A DNA stretch of 64,000 bases from Drosophila miranda. Its lineage: Eukaryota; Arthropoda; Insecta; Diptera; Drosophilidae. A program made the position numbers and the translations under genes. The DNA lies in the NCBI RefSeq assembly GCF_003369915.1, contig NC_046677.1:18246913-18310912 (forward strand), in the 5' to 3' direction. Each line of letters begins with the position of its first letter. Positions within the stretch are counted from its first letter, which is position 1. Of this stretch, positions 48,693 to 60,794 are shown in pieces. The notes under the pieces were generated by a model, which saw only the letters and a program-made list of their open reading frames with translations, did no database searches and was not told the origin of the DNA.

Positions 48693-50812
48693 TCATCCCA
48701 CCAGCGCCACCATACTTGGTCTTCGAAGGCTCTATGATGCGACCCTTGTAGCATGGGAATGCTACAGCCTAGGCCTAGAACCAGGTCTATGTTTGAAAGA
48801 CCACAAAAAAATTCATCGAAGAGTAGCGAATAATATTGTATTATCTCTATTGAAAGGAATAATATACTGTCTTCGATCGACCCTTGTGCAGGACTAAGTG
48901 TTAATCTAGTTTTAAAATGTTCCTTAATTATATTGAACCAACCAAATTCTTGACTTCTCATTCCCGAAGACAAGTTTCTGGTAAACTTTAGTTGCCACAT
49001 CCATCAAGACAATCAATTCAATCGAAATTCGAAATAATCAATGCTTGAATGCCACAAAAATTAAATACTTTGACTAATTCCACATTTGCTTGGCCATAAC
49101 TTCCTGAGCAGCTGCTTGATGACAGCCAAACGTTGAAACAGTCTGTTTTAAGTGAAATTAAATTGCAGAACGACAGAACGGCACTTAAAGAGTCTTCCAG
49201 ACACTGAAATTCTAAGGAAATTCTGCTACTCTAACATATGCCCAGCATTATTGTAATGTAACATGCTCCAAGAACGCATTGAAACATGAAATCAGATTAA
49301 ATATTTAAATCGGACAAGTGCCTTGTGGCTTGCCAAAAAACAGGAGCTGCCTCGTATGCAGATAATATACACATATATATGCACATATGTACATAAATAC
49401 AGGTCTATGGAGCTGTGGAAAATTTATTGCAAGTACATTTTATTCAAGTCTCCTCTCCATTGCATCTGACAGCCGCGGGCGGGTGGGGAAAAGGCCTCTC
49501 CAACTGTGTGGAGTTGCCAAAAAACAGAAATTGCCACTGACATCGGCACATGTTGGTACGTTTTTTGGGTGTGCCCGGCCAGCCAGCCGCAAGGAAATAA
49601 AAGTGTCATTCCATAGATGCAAACTTAATTGTTTGCAGTCTGAGCCGGAGACCAGCACACAGCAGAACAAACAAACAAATGCATTCAACTTGTGGCACAC
49701 AGGCCGAAGCTGCCACATCCGAAATACACACATCCCAATATAACATATACTCGTAGTTGTGTGTTGCATTGAGTATCTAAAAACAGTTTAAAGCGAGTGT
49801 CAAGGTGGCCATCATCATAGGCGCTCGTAGGTGTGGCAGTGTGGCAGGCCTTGCGATAGTTCCTCACTTTTTACTTAAATGCCTAGATTGCTGTTATATT
49901 TTGTGCAGTTTTCGGGATCAAAGGTCTCTTTCAACATCTTGATCCCGTTCAGTGCTTAGACCTGACAGACTTCAATGGCATCCCAAGCTCCCAGAGTCTC
50001 TGCGGGGCTTTAAGGACTCTGGCAAAAGCCAACGATTTGCTTAAGCCTCTGCCATCTCTGGAGGCAAAAATCATTTTACAACATTGTGAGAGCTGCAACG
50101 TGTCGCCCCGTGTCTGCTCCCCAACGTGGCCACCTCATATATGGTTCTCCTGGCTCGGTTGCATGTCCTTGTTGCTTGTTCCGCTTGTGGTCGTCTCAAT
50201 GTTGCCTTCTCCTGCTGCTCGCTCCGGCGTGTCAAAGCTCCTGGTGTTGTGTTTACGCCCGGCTCCGCCCCCGAGGCCCCAGGCTCGGGTATCCCCAGGA
50301 ATCATTCAGACGCCAGGCGGTGGAGAGTATCAATCATGTCACTTGACCAAGCGGAAATCGAGTTCTCACAGAAATGCAAATGAAACCTTCGCTCATAAAG
50401 ATTCAATCCGGGGGCAGAGAACAAGGACTCGGACTCCTGGCCCCAAATTAAACTTCTCCTCAATTCGGTTTGGGGAATTCGTTCAAATGCTGTGGTCACC
50501 ATTGTTTTAATGCATTTACATGTTCGCCCTGAACTCTGATTAGGAGTGCTCCTCAGAATGGAGTGTCCTTTGTCCGGCGGAGGCGCCGGGGCAGAGTCCT
50601 TCCCGCAAACAAAAGCCGTAACCAGAAAACCAATCGAAGTCATTTGAAGATTTGCGCCCAGATTTGCATTTGAATGGGCAACTGGGTAAAGTTTGTGTTC
50701 GGTTTCCTTTTTTCCAGCTTTCCAGTTTTCCAGTTAGGCTTAAGTTGAGGGCCGGAATTCTTCACACGCCCGCCGCATTGTTATGCAATTGTTTGGGAAA
50801 CAAACAAAAACT

Positions 50813-50831
50813 ACAACAACAACAACAACAG
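50813..50831 (+). repeat. (ACA)n microsatellite
   Basis: Six trinucleotide units. Confidence 0.85.
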
Positions 50832-51349
50832 CAAAACTACTGGCTTGTCAGCTGTGAATGCGAGTGCGATAAAGGTTTCCCTTGCTATAGGGGGGCAGTG
50901 TGCTGCTCCGCAAAGTGCTGCCTACTTTCGGGTGGTTGGTAGGTAATCGAATCGAATCGAATCGAATGGAGATTGGGACATGCACAAACTTGTTTCGGCT
51001 AAATGGAGAGAAAAATAAGTTGAATGTTTATTAATTAACCTTAAACTAATTGATATTGGAAGTTGTGTCAATTTTGGCCATCATGTGTTCGTATTTGAAA
51101 TGAGATGTGTGTTCAACAGTTTTTATGCACATTTTCAGTAAACAAAGCGGTGCAAATAATTAGTTATTCATAATCAAAGCTTTAGCGTGGGCATATGTAT
51201 ATTGTGTGGGAATCATTAAAACATTTAATCAGAGCATTAGTCAATAGCACTGTGCAACATGTTTTTGGATGCCAGCTTACAAATTACTTAGCGACGGAGA
51301 ACAGCAGCTGCAGAAAAACAATATTAACAGCATAACGAGATCAATAGCA

Positions 51350-51460
51350 GATAAGCAGCGCGGCAGAAAGGGAGAGCAACAGAAGATATGCACATGCTTG
51401 CATATGTTATTATAGCAAGCTCTCTCCCAAAAGCTTGCTTTCTGCTTAGCTAAGCTTATC
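51350..51460. repeat. Nested foldback structure, about 110 bp
   Basis: Four arm pairs nest in order: GATAAGC (51350-51356) with GCTTATC (51454-51460); GCAGAAAG (51363-51370) with CTTTCTGC (51438-51445); GGGAGAG (51370-51376) with CTCTCCC (51422-51428); ATATGC with GCATAT around 51387-51406. Bulges of up to about 10 nt separate them. The centre is a 6-bp stem with an 8-nt loop. Confidence 0.65.
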
Positions 51461-52663
51461 TACGTCGTTGCCTCGCTTGCATCTGATCTGAGCTTTCGAC
51501 TGCTGCTGCAGCTGATATGCTGCCATGCTGCTGATGTAAGCAGTGCAGCTCTGACCACGATCAAAAAAACATTTATATACATATATTCCTTAATTAAACC
51601 AACGTGCGTACTTGTTTTGTAACCAGGGGATGTAGTTTGATATCCTCCACTGCAGCGAAAAAAGGTGAGAGCTAAATATCATGTACACCTATCGTAAAGC
51701 TTCTTCAGAGGTACTAAAACTTTCGGCACTCGACGCTAGCTTTTCTGTCTAGTTTTATGTAGATTTATTGATCTGAAAACAAATTTCATTTTTGCCAAAA
51801 ATATTCTAATTTTGTTGTGCAGTACATATAATAATTTTAATTTGGCGTTTGTGGTTTATTTAGCTATTTGTCACTATGTGTGACATACATATAGATGTAT
51901 GTATACAATAATATTTATTTTGGCTTTAAAGAGTTCAAAGCAAATAAATTTCGAATCCACAAAACACATACACACATACATATATTGTCGATATTTGCTT
52001 TGGCGATTTGCCATTGGTTAAGCATTATAACCCCCAATGCATTTTTTCAGGAAAAATAAGAAAAATGGCCAGCGCTTCTCAGCTCAAAGAAAAATAACCA
52101 CACGGAAAACTGTTCCCCATCAATTTTCCTGCTCCGCAGTCAGGTTGCGGGCTAATTGAAAATAATTCTTACTAACGGTACTCGGGGAGAAGCAAAAGCA
52201 GCAAAGGAGTGACTTACGCTGGTACTTCAACGGGGAACTTAATGAAAAATCAAGCAGAGAAAAGAGAGAAAGAGGGGAAGAGAGTGAGAGAGTGAGAGGA
52301 AGCATGGAGTGAGAACTGTCAGAAGCCAAAAGGTGCAAGTGCAGCTGGAAGCCACAGAGGTCGGTCCCGAGGCAGACTTCTGCCGCACGGCCGGGAAACG
52401 CATGTCGGCCAGGAGCCAATCAGCCAAGCAGCCAAACGGAAGTGCTTAACACCAACACCAACACCAGCACGGGCCCGAGCACGAGCAAATAAGAAGGCAA
52501 AATAAAACGGGAAACAAAGCCAAGAAAGAGAGCTTCCAGTCTTCGAGTACTCATAGTTTCCGTTGGAAAACTTGCTTCAAAACTTAAGCAAACAAAAATT
52601 ATTTTGTAAACACATGAAAGGTACTTAATACCACTCGTATGTGTGCGTATAAATCAGGTCAGT

Positions 52664-52690
52664 TGTGTGTGTGTGTGTGTGTGTCTGTGT
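52664..52690 (+). repeat. (GT)n microsatellite
   Basis: About 12 GT units with one TC interruption. Confidence 0.9.
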
Positions 52691-55600
52691 GCTTTGCCAC
52701 CTGGCCAGATGTTCCGGCTGCTGATGCTGCTGTTGAAGTGCCTGAAAGCCAAGTTTATACTTGGAAATAATTTATCGAGTGCATTTATAATTGATGCTCT
52801 GTGGTTGCTCCCCGGACCCGGGCAGCTCCACTCTTCGATTTTCATTATTGCTGTTCTGTTTGTCAGTCGGATCGAGGGGCCGAAGGGGGCAGCAGAGAAA
52901 TGTACGCATGTATGCACTTTCAATTACAATTCCTAGGGAATTTATAACCATTCATTCAATTAAGTTTTATGGGTTATTGGTATTTTCAGATAAAGAGTCG
53001 TTACCCGTTAAAACAAATCAAAATCAATTTTTCAACTGGCCTTAAGATGGCATCCTCCTTGAAAGCAGCGAGGAAAAGATACACATATATGAATGGGGAA
53101 AAGAGCTGAAAAGAGTTGGGGCTTTTGTTTGACAAAAATAATATCAGACTGTCTTGGGATGGACCGAAATGGAAGGGAATTAATTCCTTCGATACCTACT
53201 TATTGATTAGACAATGTCTGTATTTTATATAAGTATGGATGTATGTATCCCCATATATATATCTCATTATGTTACAATAGTAAGAAATAATCGTACACTT
53301 ATAAACGTAAAAAATATTATCTTAAGTCCTTAGACTTCCAAAGTATATTGTATATCGGATCCTATATTATGCTCAGTGTATTCTAGGCCACACCCTGCGG
53401 AATATTTCGCTCTGGACCGAAATTCGAAAGTTAACAAGACATGTATGTGGTTGCATGTGTTGCAATTGGAAACAGATCCGAATTTTAATAGAAACCCAAC
53501 CTGTACATGCGGAATATTTTGAACGTTAACATTAAGGTTTAGGTTGAGTCAACCCTCGGCCATTATCGAATTTTAATTAATGTTTTGCACAGTGATAGCT
53601 GCCCTTTGCCACCCCATGCAGAAGTTTGCTGCCAAAAGAGGATCTGATTTCATAATCAGAAGCGCAATTTGATTTCCACACAATTTAATTGAAGCCCGAC
53701 CGCAGGACAAACCCCCGGGCAGGGCTGGCAGCCTCCCCGTCCACAGAAACATTTACATACATGTTTCGTTCTGAGTATTCCCATATCATGGACACTCGTC
53801 TCGTGTTCACCAAGCCAAACAACTTTTCTGGCCGGCCCACACCAGCGTATTGTGGACAACAAAGGAGAGACACTGCAGAGGGGGAAATGGTGTCTTACAC
53901 GAGGCTCCGGGTAGTGCAGTGTGTGTACGTCAAAATGTCTGAAATTTCATAATTGCAGCAAAGTTTTCCCCCTGGCCGAGCCCTCAGAAGAAGCCCCCAG
54001 CAGCCCCCAGAAGCGAGTTTTTTGGCCTGAGCTCGGCCGTGCTTTGTTTCGCTTTGTCCGGACGGACTCCCCCGCAGTCCGCCGTAGAATGCTCGGAACG
54101 TATTTAATTATTCGAGCATTCGAGTACTCGAATGCTGTGTATATGCTTCTTTTTGTTTTTGTTTACTCTGAGGTTGGGGTCTGCTGTACTTTCGGCAGCT
54201 GTTTTTCGGACTTACTCTGCGGTTTGGCTCTTGACTCTTGTATCTTTCTATGCGATTTCATTTAATTAATTTAATTGCAAATGTCCTCCAGTGATCTCAG
54301 ATAAAATTAAGTCGGCATATTCCCTCAAAATTCTTTAAAACAAACTTTGCGGCTCTTAAAATACCTCTGGCGTTTTCTCGTAATGTTTTAAAAATTCAGT
54401 CAAAAATTTTCATTTCTTTTGTACAAACTTTACCCTTCTTGCCATGAGTTTCATGGGACTTTAAAACTTTTTCCCTGTCGGTGGCTGAAAACCACAAAAA
54501 GCAGTCGCTCCTCGTCGCATCTGTGGTGGAGAATCTTTGCCCCGAGAATAACCATCGAACAATTTGTCATGCCCCATAACTTCCGGTTTATCTTCGCTTT
54601 AACTCGTTAACAAATATGTTTGTCCAAGGACTATGCCTCAACCCCCACCCCCAGCCGGACCCAATTTGAGGCGAGTGTCATTTGCTAAAACAGAAAACAG
54701 AACCTCGGGCGGTGGACACAAAAAATCTCCATGAAAGAGATGGGGAAAAAAAATCAAAAAATCTAATTAAAAATTTGCTGCAATACCAGATCCCACACAG
54801 CTTCATACCATGCCCATCCCCGTCCCCCTCCCCGTCTCGTGCCTCGCAGGGACAAACAAAAAAGCAATTACAATGCCTCAAACTGTTGCAACTTCCTGCA
54901 ATGACAACAGAGGCGCTAAGCGTGGTACACAATATTAGCAGCCAGGACTGGACTTGTGGTCCCAGAGAGTGGGGCCCGTCCCCACCCCCCATGTATTCCC
55001 CTGTTGAACGTTTTGGCAAAAAACCCCACTGAATGGACCCCCGCAGAGGTCCTGGGCAGAGAGTACAGTGTCTGTGCAGACCAGCTAACAGGCAGTCAGG
55101 ATATCCTACTGGTTACCAGTTACACAGCCCTTCACCTCCGCCTCTACCCCCCCCCGTCACCGTCTGTCTATACTCGGGGTCCCTGTCTCCCTTCGAGTGC
55201 AGCTGCTCTCCTCTCCGGGCCGGCTGCCTTTGGTAGCAGTTTCAGTGTCCGTCCGTGTTAAATACGCGAATGTCCTTCCTAATCTCATTTGGTGATGTTA
55301 TCCTGAACGAGTGAGCGGAGCAAGGAGCCGCCGAAGCAACAACTCTCCCCGTCCCCCTCCCCATCGCCCAGGAGGTCCATTCTCCATTCTCCATTCTCCC
55401 TTTCGGTTAAACTTTATACATATTGTTCCTTAACTTAAAAAAAAGAAAAAACTTTGAAAATACCCTGCCAATATTTAAGGGATTTTCGTTCTTTCTGTGG
55501 TGCACGATTTTCAAGGGAGTGAGCGGCGGAGATTATTTTTTGGTAGCTAAAATGTTGGCCCTCTCTTGGGTTCGGCAAGAAACAGCTGATTGTTCTACTT

Positions 55601-57459
55601 TCAAGAGCTCCTGAAAGGTAGTAGCTAATCGCTACCAATGAACATAGAAAGATCATTCAAAAATTATAATCTGAATCAATAAATTAGTGGTCTCTGGTTT
55701 TTATTGGGATTAACTTTCAGAGGCTTTGCTAAACGATTTTTTCTGTATTTAAAATGTAATAAGTCTGTTTCAGCTATATCTTTATCTAACCTACAAATAA
55801 TTTATGTACAATAATTTGTGGGAACCTTTAAAATAGTTTAATTGTGTCTAAAATTGTTTTTATTTTAATTTTAAAAGGGATTTCTAGTTCCGGACAGGGA
55901 ATCCAGCGAGTCGTTGCTACTTTCTAGATACTCAGGGTTATTATGGCTGAAGAATTTTTTGTTGTTTATATTCCTCTTCGCTTGTGTAGGTGTAGGTGGA
56001 TGAGTGGGTGCTTGGGTGGGTTGTGTTTGTTAACCCGACAATGACGATGGATACCGGAATCCTGCTTGCTCTTGTGGCCGTCGCGGCCGCTGGAGCCGCA
56101 CTCGCCGCATGGCGCATGGGGCATGTGGCATGGCGCACGACAAAACGCATGAAAGAGACTTTGGCCGGGACCGGATGGGATGGCCTGAATGGCTGGAAGC
56201 TGGGTATACGTGCCCGTGCCCGTGCCACAGAGGAACACACTTACAGCAAAAGCCAGGCTAAAGCGCCGCCAGTCACAAAAATTTTGCTGTTTTTCTGGCA
56301 TTCCTTTTTTTGTTCAGCTTTCCCCGAAAAAGAAGGGAAAAGTGCATAAAAAAATGTTTCGCACCCGCGGTGACCAAAGTATTTCTGCTATTTCGGATGC
56401 TGCTCCCCCAAGTGCGGGGCAGAGTGGGGAGCCAGGAGTGGTTGGCGGGCAGGGGGAGGGGGAAGGGTCTGTTATTATTGCGTTTTTATGCATGCTCGCA
56501 TATGGTGAATGTCCTTGGCCATGGTTACACCACATGATATACGGCATTAAAGTAGACCAGAACGATGGAGCGGGCACGAGGGCGGACTTGGGGGTGCCAA
56601 GGGGTTTGTACATACATATATATTTGGTAGCTAGTATTAGTGCGGTATATACGCTTTGAAAGTTTTTAAATATTTTAAACTGCAGTGAATTATGGACTCG
56701 CTGGCTGATCCCCGGAATGCTTTCGCGTAAAAGTCTATTCAAAAATTTGTATAAAGGGAAATAAACAGGGTTCCAAAAATGGTATTCTGGTGGGTGTTGG
56801 AGAGGCACTGGAATCGTTTAGCACTACAAATCATCTGTCATTAAACAGCGCTTTACCAATCGAAATTTGTTGAGTGGTTCGGTTCGGAGATGAACCGCTG
56901 AACTATGTTCAAGTTCCAGGATAAACGATTCTCAGTAGGGGCATCACATTAGAGAGCTTTAAAGAAGAAATGGCTGCACAATTTGCTCTAAAAAACTGCC
57001 TAATGATGTATGATAGGAGATTTTCCAAGGCTGATTATTGGAGTAACTGCTTTTTTGCAAAATTGGTTGGATATTCATCGTTTAAGTGGATTTTAGAAAT
57101 TGAATTTGAACCTAATGTTACATTTTTCCGAATCTCCTATTAAATCGCTTGGCATTTCAATCGGTTTCGAAAGTTTTTCAACAGGTAAATCCTCAGTAAA
57201 TTCATTATTTGAGGTAGATCCGCTGTAGAACTGTCCTCCATCGCGAACGATATTGTATAATAGCATCCATCATTGGCTATTCGGCCATTAATGCGTTCCT
57301 TCCATAAGGATCCCATATATATACGGTAACTGTTCTCTAACCCGATAGATATGTTTTATTTTGTTGTCTGGCGCCATCCCAACGCACCTCCCCCCGCCAT
57401 ATTTCACACTTAGGCCATAAGGAAAAACAAAAAATCAATACACCAATTAGGGGATATAC

Positions 57460-57500
57460 TCCCTCTCCCTCTCTCCCTCTCTCTCTCTCTTTCTCTTCCC
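57460..57500 (+). repeat. (CT)n / CCCTCT pyrimidine tract
   Basis: Nearly pure pyrimidine tract mixing CCCTCT and CT units; GAGAG on the other strand. Confidence 0.85.
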
Positions 57501-58275
57501 TACTTTCTGTCCAATTTTGTGATTTATTACGAAACCAGAAAAAGTATGTTAAATAGAAAGAGAGACAGATAGAAATGGGTGGTGGGGAAAAGTTGAGCAA
57601 ACAACAATAAATTGAAGCAAATTACGCATACGAATGGGCCGCCTGTCAATATTTGCATAGGAAAGTGAGACGTTCGTTAAGGGGAGCGGGGGGAGTGGGG
57701 GGGGGCACTTAACACCTCCCGATTCCAAATCCAGATCAAATACTTGGATAGGAACGTGGCTTATTAAGTCGAACGGATTACGCATGGCTTGGGAGTCGCA
57801 TGGAGGGTGGAGACATGCTCCACGTTGCACGATTTGCTTGTTCCCTAGTGCAACGTGCCCCTGCCCTGCCACTGCCACTGCTGCACCATAGACAAACAAA
57901 TAGAGCAGGTCACCTTATTTGTGTTTTTCTTTGGGATATCAGGTATCGGATATCGAACTGCGCGGGCCATTGGCCCTCTTCCCCGTTACATTCCACTCCC
58001 CGATTCCCGCCCGATTGCCCGATTCGATATCTAAGCAAACAACAAACACTGGAGTCGCCCAGAGCCGGGTCGGGTTCTAGCCATATTTGTTGATCGTAGC
58101 TGACACCTCCGACACCTCCGAGACTCTGGAATGTCGCCATGTGCGTGCTGGGCTTATCAGCGGCGTGCACTGCCTCTGCCTCTGCCTCTACCTGTTGCCT
58201 CTTGCCTCCTGCCTCTCGGTTTACCTAGGTATGTGTGAAACCCAACGAAGGGCTGTTATCGGGTGCGAGGGGCAC

Positions 58276-58303
58276 GGTTCTACGGTTCTACGGTTCTACG
58301 GTT
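58276..58303 (+). repeat. GGTTCTAC tandem repeat
   Basis: Three full 8-bp copies followed by a partial one. Confidence 0.85.
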
Positions 58304-59144
58304 GTGGGGCAGGCTCCGATAAGGCGAATAAAGCGCAGTATCTGCAAAGGTAGAAGTAGTTATATTTCCTCGTGTTTGCGATTGGTTCTAGAAACCCTCA
58401 ATAACCCTTGAAACGATTCTCTGAAGACATTACTGTTGAAAATGCATGCAACTCGGCAGATTTAGCCAAAAACGAACCACTTTATCAGCCTTCATATTTC
58501 GTGCCAATTACATTTGTAATTTTAAGTTGAATATTTGACTTTTTAATGTATAGCAAGAGCACAACAAGTTTAATTTTGATTATTTCAATTTAAATTATTT
58601 GCATCTTGGCGCTCGAAGCAAACCCGGTTTGAGTTCGTCGAACATGTTGGCTTCAAACCCGAAGCAGGCCGAGGCCGAACTCGCTCGCTGAACGCAAAAA
58701 TGAATCGCAGCACGCGCTTGTTGCCGAGCAACATTTGAACGAAGGCGCATTGTTGTGCCGACCAATATTTCATGTGTCCAGGGTGACTGTTTAAGGTATT
58801 TTAATACTTTATGGTATTTTTTGTATATTGCGACTGACAAAATTGGATGCCGTAAGTTTTGAAAATAAGACGTATGTTTCTGAGGGTCATACTGAATCGG
58901 TAGCAGCAATGAGTCACATGAAATAAATGCATGACCATTCCATGCACAATGTTGCTGGCAACATTCAGACTCATGTGCCGAGAAACCGAGCAGCATGTTC
59001 CTCAACATTCTACATACCCTGGGCTAGAAAATGTTGGCAAGGCCGCCCAATGCAACGCGCTAATAGGGTATACAAATGCCTATACCCTGGTCGACAGATA
59101 CGTCACAGTTATTTGGACCGAGCGGTTGTTGGTTGCTGCGCGCG

Positions 59145-59879
59145 CGTTATAAAAATTTAAAAAAAAATCCAAAATTCGCTAAAATGCACGTATAGAGCGT
59201 GCTTGGGGTTTTTATCAAAATACAACTAAAAATCTTTGTTTCCCCGGAGGCGCCCCGCCATTTAAGTCGGAATATTCGTCGTGTTTGTCGTGAATTAAGT
59301 GTGAACTTAAGTGAATGAACAGTGTTTTTTAAATTGAATAAACAAAAACTCAAAAATAAATAAAACCAAGGAGCAACTTTTTTTGAAGAGGTTGAATAAC
59401 AAAATCCTCGTATTTGGATCAGTGTGTGAAGTTTTTGAAATAAAATCGAATAAAAGTGGAAAGATTTAAACCAAAGAACGAACCTCAGAAAGCATTTCAA
59501 TCGTATTTGAACCCAAGAGTGAAGTTTTGAGACCCAGAAAGAGGAAATAGTAAATATTTCAACTTTGAAGTGAAGAAACTGTGCAATTTGTGAAATAAAA
59601 GTTAAAGAGACTTAAATTTCCGATAAAAGTACTGGATATATTTAGTACCAAAAGCATTATTGAAATACTTGCACATTGAATTGAAACTTAAAGTGAACTT
59701 CGTTTGAAATAAAAGTGAAAAGCCGTGAAACCCAATTGCCAAACATGCTCCTCCAGTGTCTCAGTCCCCGCTAAGTGACCAAAACCCCAGAAGACCCAGA
59801 ACTCCAGAAGAGAGCAGCAGAGATATCAAGTCTCAAGCGAATCCGCATCGCGTTCCTTCGGAGGAAAGCATCTGCTGAA
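59145..59879 (+). promoter_or_regulatory. Putative Trim9 promoter and 5' leader
   Basis: TTATAAAAATTT at about 59146-59157 resembles a TATA box, placing a start near 59180. The following 700 bp is A/G-rich with repeated GAAATAAAAGT and GTGAACTT words, typical of long fly 5' UTRs. It contains short upstream ORFs, for example ATG 59184 (3 codons) and ATG 59745 with stop TAA at 59772-59774 (MLLQCLSPR). The start site is inferred, and introns inside the leader cannot be excluded. Confidence 0.45.
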
Positions 59880-60794
59880 ATGGAGGACGAGCTACGTTGT
59901 CCCACCTGCAAGCAGCTGTACGCCAATCCCGTGCTGCTGCCCTGCTTCCACGCCCTGTGCCTGGGCTGTGCCCTGGACATCCAGACGCCGTACACGCCGG
60001 GAGTGGCTCTGGCCGTGCCCGGGGGATCGGGCGCCAGCGCCAACGGCGGACACAACGGACTGCACGGCCAGGTGAACGGGGGCTCCGGGTCCGTATCCGG
60101 CGTGGGAGCAGCCAGCGGGGTCGCCAACGGAGCCGGGCCGGGCACCCGCCACAGCTCCCACAGCTCGGCCGCCAGCACGGCCAGCTCGAACACGGGCAGC
60201 GAGAGCGTCACCTCCGACCAGGACCAGTCCGACAAAGTGAGCATCTTCAGCGAGGCCGACTCCGGCGTGGTCTGCTGCTCGAACACATCCCGTCCGGTCT
60301 CGTACGCCGGCACCGGGCAGCTCCAGGGGCTGCTGCAGGGCTCCGTGGTCGCGCCACCCGGCGCCGCCTACTGCCTCACCTGTCCCCTGTGCCGGAAGCT
60401 CGTGTTCTTCGACGACGGCGGCGTCCGCAATCTGCCCACCTATCGCGCCATGGAGGCCATCGTGGACCGCTTCTGCGCCCGCGAGGCGCTGCGCTGCCAG
60501 ATGTGCGAGACGGACCCCAAGGTGGCCTCGCTGATCTGCGAGCAGTGCGAGATCCGCTACTGCGAGCCCTGTCGGGAGCTCTGCCACCCGGCCCGCGGGC
60601 CCCTGGCCAAGCACACGCTGGTCAAGCCGCGCGGGGCCCCCCAGCAGCGGGAGTCGGTCTGCGGCGAGCACGAGGAGACCCTCTCCCAGTACTGCCTCAA
60701 CTGCAAGATCCCGGCCTGCGGCCAGTGCATCGGGGAGCAGCGTCACCAGGCCCACGAGGTGCAGTCCATAAACGTGACTTGCAAGGCTCAAAAG
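59880..60794 (+). CDS. Trim9: Trim9 E3 ubiquitin ligase, first coding exon (partial gene)
   Basis: Exon encodes 305 residues and ends in phase 0 at the donor GTGAGT (60795). Start MEDELRCPTC matches the TRIM9/TRIM67 N-terminus. RING half 1: C7, C10, C22, H24, C27, C30. RING half 2: the CPLC pair at residues 168-171. A Gly/Ser/Ala-rich insertion of about 137 residues separates them. B-box 1 starts at C206 (CQMCETDP), B-box 2 at C261 (CGEHEETLSQYC). Coiled coil, COS, FN3 and SPRY domains must lie in exons beyond 64000. TRIM9 proteins act in axon guidance and synaptic vesicle control downstream of netrin receptors. The exon is much richer in GC than its surroundings. The upstream frame is open to 59775 but contains no ATG. 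Confidence 0.93.

Larger units (their letters stand above)
48693..59144. other. About 10 kb without a supportable gene, upstream of Trim9
   Basis: Non-coding by my reading. Holds a foldback (51350-51460), microsatellites (52664-52690 GT; 57460-57500 CT; 50813-50831 CAA), guanine-rich blocks (56415-56468, 57680-57706) and several short tandem repeats (TCGAA at 50946-50967; CATTCTC at 55378-55400; GGTTCTAC at 58276-58303). ORFs up to about 160 codons are low-complexity or lack motifs. It may contain distal regulatory DNA of Trim9. Confidence 0.55.

Noticed and set aside
56189-56659. 156-codon plus-strand ORF
   Set aside because: Opens at a non-canonical start, overlaps equally long ORFs on both strands, and has no domain signature.
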